From IMG/VR virus record IMGVR_UViG_3300009593_004315, positions 1-45,917 of that record: 45,917 bases of DNA. The stretch is one strand, 5' to 3'. This DNA is from a virus. Positions 41,268 through 45,917 of the stretch are shown here, piece after piece (position 1 is the first letter of the stretch; every line of letters starts with the position of its first letter). The notes beneath the pieces are model-generated. The model saw only the letters and a list, made by a program, of their open reading frames with translations, was not told where the DNA came from and made no database searches. The translations under genes were made by a program, and so were the position numbers.

Positions 41268-43067
41268 ATGTCTGATCAAGAAAAGAAAAATCTTCCGATT
41301 AATTATACAAACAAAGAATTCAGTTCTATTAGGCAGGACTTGTTAGAATTAGCCGAAAGGTTCTACCCTGACACATTCCAAGATTTCAGCGATGCATCGT
41401 TTGGTGCCCTGATGATTGATGCTGTAGCTTATGTCGCTGACCAAATGGCTCTCACAATTGATTATAATGTCAATGAGGCCTTTTTAGACACAGCTTTTCA
41501 GAAAAACAATATTATTAGACACGGCAGGGTTTTAGGTTACAAAAACACAGGCCGGCCCTCCACTTTTGGAACAGTTGCGATTTATGTAATGATCCCTGCA
41601 AACGTCAGCGGTATGGGCCCAAATGAACAATATATACCTATAATGCAAAGAGGTGCAGTTTTTACTTCAACTACTGGCTTATCGTTCACACTAACTGATA
41701 ATGTTGATTTTAAAGATACAAGTAACCAAATTGTTGTTGCGAGAGTAAATAATGTGACAGGCGCCCCCACTCACTACGCCATAAAAGCATATGGAAATGT
41801 AGTATCAGGTAAATTAGCACAAACGCAAGTTACCTGTGGTCCATATGAAAAGTTTAAAAGAATTAATTTGAACATTCCCAATTTATCTGAAGTGATATCA
41901 GTCTTTGATTCGTCAGGTAATGAATATTTTGAAGTAGATTACTTATCGCAAGATATGGTTTTTAAAGAGATGTCTAATAAAAACTTTAAAAACGATAACA
42001 CACCATCTATATTAAAGCCGTACCTTGTGTCGCGCAAATTTGTGATTCTCAGAAACTCGGATAACTCTACTGTAATTCAATTCGGTAGCGGCAAAGAGAA
42101 TGAATCTAATGTTATTGCAAGTCCACAAAATGTTGCTGTGAATGTTTTTGGTAAATCATATATAACAGATACCACTTTTGATCCTTCAAAAATATCAAAA
42201 AATTCCAATTTTGGTATTGTGCCATCAAACACAGTGCTTACAATAAATTATAGAACCACAAACCCTAGTAATTCGAATGTCGCTGTCGCCGCAGTCAACA
42301 AGGTACAAAATATATCGCTTCAATTTGAAAACGAAAGTGAGCTTAATGCCGGTACTGTAACAAATATTATGTCATCTGTTGAAGTACAAAATGAAACACC
42401 AATTACTGGAGATACTGCTAATCTAACCAACACAGAATTGAAAAATGTCATCTATGACACGTTCCCAACACAGAATAGAGCAGTGACTCAGGCAGATTAT
42501 GAAAATTTATGCTACAGAATGCCATCAAAGTTTGGTAGTATTAAGAGAGTGAGTACCCAAAAAGATCCAAATTCGCAAAAGAGAAACCTTAATTTGTATG
42601 TCATGTCAGAAGATTCACAAGGAAAACTAATTTCATCTAATCAAACAATCAAATCTAATCTAAAAACTTGGTTAAATCAATACAGGATGATTAATGATAC
42701 TGTTGATATTCTGGATGCATATATTATTAACTTAGGTATTGATTTTGTTATTAAATGTATTTCCGGCGCCGATAAGAATACTGTCCTAGGTGAAGCCGCA
42801 CAAATCATAAAAAATAAATTTAATGATGGCTTCTTTATTGGTGAACCTCTTTATATAAGTGATATTTATTCTGAACTTAAAAAGGCACAAAATATCTTAG
42901 ACGTCATATCGGTAACAATAGTTAACAAAACTGGCGGCTCCTACTCAAGCATAAATTTTGATACATCCCAGAATTTTTCACCTGACGGCACTCAACTGGT
43001 ATGCCCTAAGAACGGCATTTTTGAAATTAAATTTCCTGAGACAGATATAAAAGGAAAAATTACATAA
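41268..43067 (+). CDS. 6: Baseplate wedge protein gp6 (gpJ-like)
   Basis: The 599-residue protein fits T4 gp6, the ring-forming wedge subunit. Its N terminus INYTNKEFSSIRQDLLELAERFYPDTFQDFSDASFG, followed by MIDAVAYVADQMALTIDYNVNEAFLDTA, is the conserved start. The later GAEPLYISDIYSELKKA-like part and a LNNYRMIND-type segment correspond to the gpJ-like core domain (here NQYRMINDTVDILDA). Length is close to T4 gp6 (660). It starts with AAAGGA and overlaps the next gene by one base (TAATG). Confidence 0.92.
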   Translation: MSDQEKKNLPINYTNKEFSSIRQDLLELAERFYPDTFQDFSDASFGALMIDAVAYVADQMALTIDYNVNEAFLDTAFQKNNIIRHGRVLGYKNTGRPSTFGTVAIYVMIPANVSGMGPNEQYIPIMQRGAVFTSTTGLSFTLTDNVDFKDTSNQIVVARVNNVTGAPTHYAIKAYGNVVSGKLAQTQVTCGPYEKFKRINLNIPNLSEVISVFDSSGNEYFEVDYLSQDMVFKEMSNKNFKNDNTPSILKPYLVSRKFVILRNSDNSTVIQFGSGKENESNVIASPQNVAVNVFGKSYITDTTFDPSKISKNSNFGIVPSNTVLTINYRTTNPSNSNVAVAAVNKVQNISLQFENESELNAGTVTNIMSSVEVQNETPITGDTANLTNTELKNVIYDTFPTQNRAVTQADYENLCYRMPSKFGSIKRVSTQKDPNSQKRNLNLYVMSEDSQGKLISSNQTIKSNLKTWLNQYRMINDTVDILDAYIINLGIDFVIKCISGADKNTVLGEAAQIIKNKFNDGFFIGEPLYISDIYSELKKAQNILDVISVTIVNKTGGSYSSINFDTSQNFSPDGTQLVCPKNGIFEIKFPETDIKGKIT

Positions 43068-44617
43068 TGTTATTGAGATATACAGCATCGGCTGACAATA
43101 CCATAGTTAGTGCGTTTAACAAAGGTTTAAACACAAGAGGCACAGGCTCTAACGCAGGATTGTCCGATGTAATCGAAACGTTTTCTATTTACGGTCGCCA
43201 ACAACCATCAAGCTCCACTGATATTGGTTCACAAGAGTTATCTAGAATATTGGTTCAATTTCCGATTTCTTCAATTTCGGACGATAGGACATTGGGAATT
43301 GTACCGCAAAGCGGAAGTGTAAACTTTTATTTAAGATTGTTTAACGCACAACATTCAAAAACAGTGCCAAGAGATTATAAACTTGTTGTATATCCTGTTT
43401 CACAATCGTGGCAAGAGGGCGAAGGGCTGGACCTAGAGAATTACTCAGATGTAACAAACGGCAATCCCGGCTCAAACTGGCTATCCGCATCTAACACATC
43501 CGCTTGGATTAAGCCCGGCGGTGATTATATCACTACAAATACTAACTTAATATACGAACAGACTTTTAAAAATGGTATTGAAGATTTAGAAGTTAACATT
43601 ACCCCCCTTGTTGAAAGTTGGATATCTGGAACTGTTCAAAATTATGGTGTTGGTGTATTTCTGTCGTCAAGCTACGAAGCATACTTTTCAGGTTCTGCCG
43701 GCGCCAATAGCGGTAGTGTTTTGAATAACACAAATGGCGCCAAAGAGTCATATTATACTAAAAGATTTTTTGCACGCGGCACGCAGTATTATTTTAAGAA
43801 GCCATTTATTGAAGCACGTTGGGATTCAACAACAAGAGATCATCGAAGCGATTTTTATTTTAGCAGTTCACTTGCTCCTGCAGCAGATAATCTAAATACA
43901 ATTTATATTTATAATTTTATCAGAGGTAGACTTACAAATATCCCTTCCATTGGAACAGGCAAATTATGTGTCAGCTTGTTCTCAGGTTCAGCAGCAAACG
44001 ACAGCCCTTCTGGTTCAGCACTTAGTCTCTATAACGGTAAAACTGCACTTACGGGCGGTTATGTGTCAACAGGAATATATTCCTGCTCTGTTGGAATTGT
44101 TTCGTCTTCAACTAGCCCTCTATATGACGTGTGGTTTTCTGGTTCTGATTCTGCTACGGACGCATCAAAAACAACACAGCAATATTTTACTGGTTCAATA
44201 ACTCCTAAATTGCATGAAGCTTCAGTTACCCAAGCTCAGGATAATTTTGTAATTAAAATTACAAATTTACAAGAAGAATATTCATCTAAACAAAAAGAAA
44301 GATTTAATTTGTTTGTTCGTTCTAAAAATTGGAGCCCAACAATATATACCAAAGCTAATCAAGCAGTTGCGACTACTAATATACAAAGCGCGTCATACTC
44401 GGTAACGAGAATAATAGATAATTTATTAGTCGTGCCACACGGCACAGGATCCGACAATCATACTGTTTTATCATATGATAATGAAGGAAATTATTTTGAT
44501 TTTGATATGAGCATTCTTGAGCCCGGATATCAATATAGGTTTAGTTTCGCTTTTTATGATGATAGACTAAAAAAGTGGAAAGAACAAAACAATCAATTTA
44601 AATTTAAGATTGTCTAA
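43067..44617 (+). CDS. Tail protein with DNRLRE-like domain
   Basis: The 516-residue protein has an N-terminal beta-sandwich of the DNRLRE type. This shows as SRILVQFPISSI, a VNFYLRLFNAQ strand, and ITPLVESWISGTVQNYGVGVFLS near residues 177-200, which parallels the VxxLVxxWxxGxxxNYGxxL part of that domain. The rest is Ser/Gly-rich beta sequence, typical of virion surface proteins. By position after gp6 it may be a baseplate or fibre-attachment protein, but it is not a recognisable gp7 or gp8. No signal peptide. Confidence 0.7.
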   Translation: MLLRYTASADNTIVSAFNKGLNTRGTGSNAGLSDVIETFSIYGRQQPSSSTDIGSQELSRILVQFPISSISDDRTLGIVPQSGSVNFYLRLFNAQHSKTVPRDYKLVVYPVSQSWQEGEGLDLENYSDVTNGNPGSNWLSASNTSAWIKPGGDYITTNTNLIYEQTFKNGIEDLEVNITPLVESWISGTVQNYGVGVFLSSSYEAYFSGSAGANSGSVLNNTNGAKESYYTKRFFARGTQYYFKKPFIEARWDSTTRDHRSDFYFSSSLAPAADNLNTIYIYNFIRGRLTNIPSIGTGKLCVSLFSGSAANDSPSGSALSLYNGKTALTGGYVSTGIYSCSVGIVSSSTSPLYDVWFSGSDSATDASKTTQQYFTGSITPKLHEASVTQAQDNFVIKITNLQEEYSSKQKERFNLFVRSKNWSPTIYTKANQAVATTNIQSASYSVTRIIDNLLVVPHGTGSDNHTVLSYDNEGNYFDFDMSILEPGYQYRFSFAFYDDRLKKWKEQNNQFKFKIV

Positions 44618-44645
44618 TAATTATGTATAATGAGTAAGTTAAATT

Positions 44646-45917
44646 ATGAGCATTAAAAGTTTATTCACAGATTTTCGCAACAATGAAAACAAGTATGTGG
44701 AATATTCGACAGATAAAGAATATTACAAAGATGTTGAGTCATTTAGAAATGCTTCCCTTCTAGAAGTACAAAAGAATACTTACATCCCACAAATTGATTA
44801 TAATGAGCCTTCTAACTTTGTTAAGTTTGGCTCTGCTGAATTGTTTTACGAAGGCTCTCTCAAGAGAATTGTCGATTATTACCCATACGATGGTTCTCAA
44901 GCTGAAAAGAACGACTTCTATAACAGATTAATAGATGGTGAAAAATATATCTTTAACAATCTGTACCCTAGATTTAATGGTTTTGCTACTATATCAGCTG
45001 CCGGCTGGGGTACTCTCAACGGTAGTTTGTCTCAAGGGTACGGTCTACCAAATAACTTAGAACACATTACTTTTAAAGGTGGTCCCGGCCCCGGTTTAAG
45101 TGGCTCTAACTTATCATCGCTTGTAAATAATCCGTTTAACAACAAATTTCAAAGCGCCAACAAATATCAAGAAGAGCCTTATACCTTTGAAGGACTGCCC
45201 TCCGACTATGGTTCCGGTACCAGAACATCAAACTTGAGATCTGATTTTAATGATGGAGTCACAGTAGAGTTTTGGTTTAAACATGATGGTTTTACAATGG
45301 CTAAAACTGGCAAACAAGTTATTTTTGATTTATGGAATAATGTTTCTATTGGCGATACTGGTTACGGCAGATTAAGAATAGAACTTACCGGCGGTGTGGG
45401 AGCAAATGAGACACCCTTTAGGATTACAGTCCAGTCTGGTTCAGTTGATTTGGGCCTCCCAGCAATGCCGCCCACTGCACATCCATTAACATCTTCTATA
45501 GGTGCTAAAACTACGCTAACTTCGTTAGCTAATTGGCACCACTACGCGTTCAGGTTTTATAATTCTGGTAGCACTTTTGTATCAAAACTATATGTTGATG
45601 GTAAATTGGACGACACAAACATCTATACCGATGTAAAAAGTCGTTCACCCGGCGATATCACAACCTCAAAGATGATTGGTCGCATAGGCTCTTTAGTAAC
45701 ACAAGCTTCAGCATCTTCGCCATTTAGTGCTGCTGGTGCTGGTAAACTTGCTGGCTCTATCGACGAATTTAGATTTTGGAAGACTTCAAGAAATTCTAAA
45801 GAAATAGCACTAAACTATTTTACTGACTTAGGTGGTGGCAGTAATACTGATATCTCCAATACAACACTTGGTGTATATTACAAATTTAATGAGGGCACAA
45901 CTGGCATCACGTCCACA
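44646..45917 (+). CDS. LamG-domain tail protein, truncated by window end
   Basis: An open frame of 424 codons runs from ATG 44646 off the end of the window. The last part contains a laminin-G/concanavalin-like jelly roll: VTVEFWFKHDGF, HHYAFRF, KLYVDGKLDDTN and the diagnostic GSIDEFRFWKTSRNSKEI. Such domains in phage tails usually bind carbohydrate on the host surface. The N-terminal part (FTDFRNNENKYVEYSTDKEYY) looks like a baseplate attachment region. It is 28 bases after the previous gene, with TATAAT (44631-44636) in that gap and no strong ribosome binding site. Confidence 0.8.
   Translation, partial: MSIKSLFTDFRNNENKYVEYSTDKEYYKDVESFRNASLLEVQKNTYIPQIDYNEPSNFVKFGSAELFYEGSLKRIVDYYPYDGSQAEKNDFYNRLIDGEKYIFNNLYPRFNGFATISAAGWGTLNGSLSQGYGLPNNLEHITFKGGPGPGLSGSNLSSLVNNPFNNKFQSANKYQEEPYTFEGLPSDYGSGTRTSNLRSDFNDGVTVEFWFKHDGFTMAKTGKQVIFDLWNNVSIGDTGYGRLRIELTGGVGANETPFRITVQSGSVDLGLPAMPPTAHPLTSSIGAKTTLTSLANWHHYAFRFYNSGSTFVSKLYVDGKLDDTNIYTDVKSRSPGDITTSKMIGRIGSLVTQASASSPFSAAGAGKLAGSIDEFRFWKTSRNSKEIALNYFTDLGGGSNTDISNTTLGVYYKFNEGTTGITST

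Noticed and set aside
43950-44201. 83-codon frame inside the DNRLRE-like gene
   Set aside because: It is an alternative frame of a well-supported virion gene, with low-complexity content and no ribosome binding site. The same applies to 20063-20272, 30148-30330 and 39978-40169.
1-45917. CRISPR arrays, insertion sequences, transposase or integrase genes
   Set aside because: No spaced direct repeats, terminal inverted repeats or recombinase motifs were seen.

Overview
The window reads as one densely packed, AT-rich stretch of a T4-like myovirus genome, probably from a marine bacterial host. All convincing genes are on the + strand, and most neighbours overlap or are separated by a few bases. 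The viral identity rests on a PIN-PhoH protein, a gp55-like late sigma factor, and an unmistakable baseplate module: gp25, gp6, a very large tail protein and a LamG-domain protein. The host cannot be named from sequence alone. A low-GC marine bacterium is likely, and the methylphosphonate genes recall Nitrosopumilus and Pelagibacter.

Layout. (1) 12-2913: a class II tRNA with an unexpected GUU anticodon, small hypothetical genes, PIN-PhoH and an HExxH peptidase-like protein. (2) 2903-3711: a near-consensus sigma70-type promoter (TTGACT-17-TATAAT) and a Cas4/RecB-like nuclease. (3) 3722-29911: a roughly 26 kb glycan and phosphonate cassette. It holds six or seven glycosyltransferase-like genes, two radical SAM proteins, SDR enzymes, cupins, a ColD-like dehydratase, a split HldE-like kinase and nucleotidyltransferase, a UDP-glucose-dehydrogenase-like enzyme, LicD, and a LicC/LicA-like fusion. 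(4) 29914-31677: small genes and the gp55-like sigma factor. (5) 31726 to the end: the baseplate and tail genes.

The central discovery is at 11057-15898. These genes encode what looks like a complete methylphosphonate pathway in a virus. A Fom1-like cytidylyltransferase-PEP mutase makes phosphonopyruvate. A two-subunit phosphonopyruvate decarboxylase makes phosphonoacetaldehyde. An iron-alcohol-dehydrogenase-like reductase, interrupted by one in-frame TAA, would make 2-hydroxyethylphosphonate. A methylphosphonate synthase (MpnS) would convert that to methylphosphonate. MpnS is recognised by its His-x3-Gln-x37-His metal site, with Ile at the position where hydroxyethylphosphonate dioxygenase has its Glu ligand. 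An adjacent LicD-type transferase and nucleotidyltransferases suggest that a phosphonate is activated and attached to the glycan built by the surrounding genes. This would be a virus-encoded source of the methane precursor methylphosphonate, or of a phosphonate-decorated surface glycan.

At the sequence level, I found no CCWGG site by eye, and every Pro-Gly pair I checked uses CCC or CCG for Pro. GC-only palindromes such as GCCGGC and GGCGCC are strikingly frequent for so AT-rich a genome.
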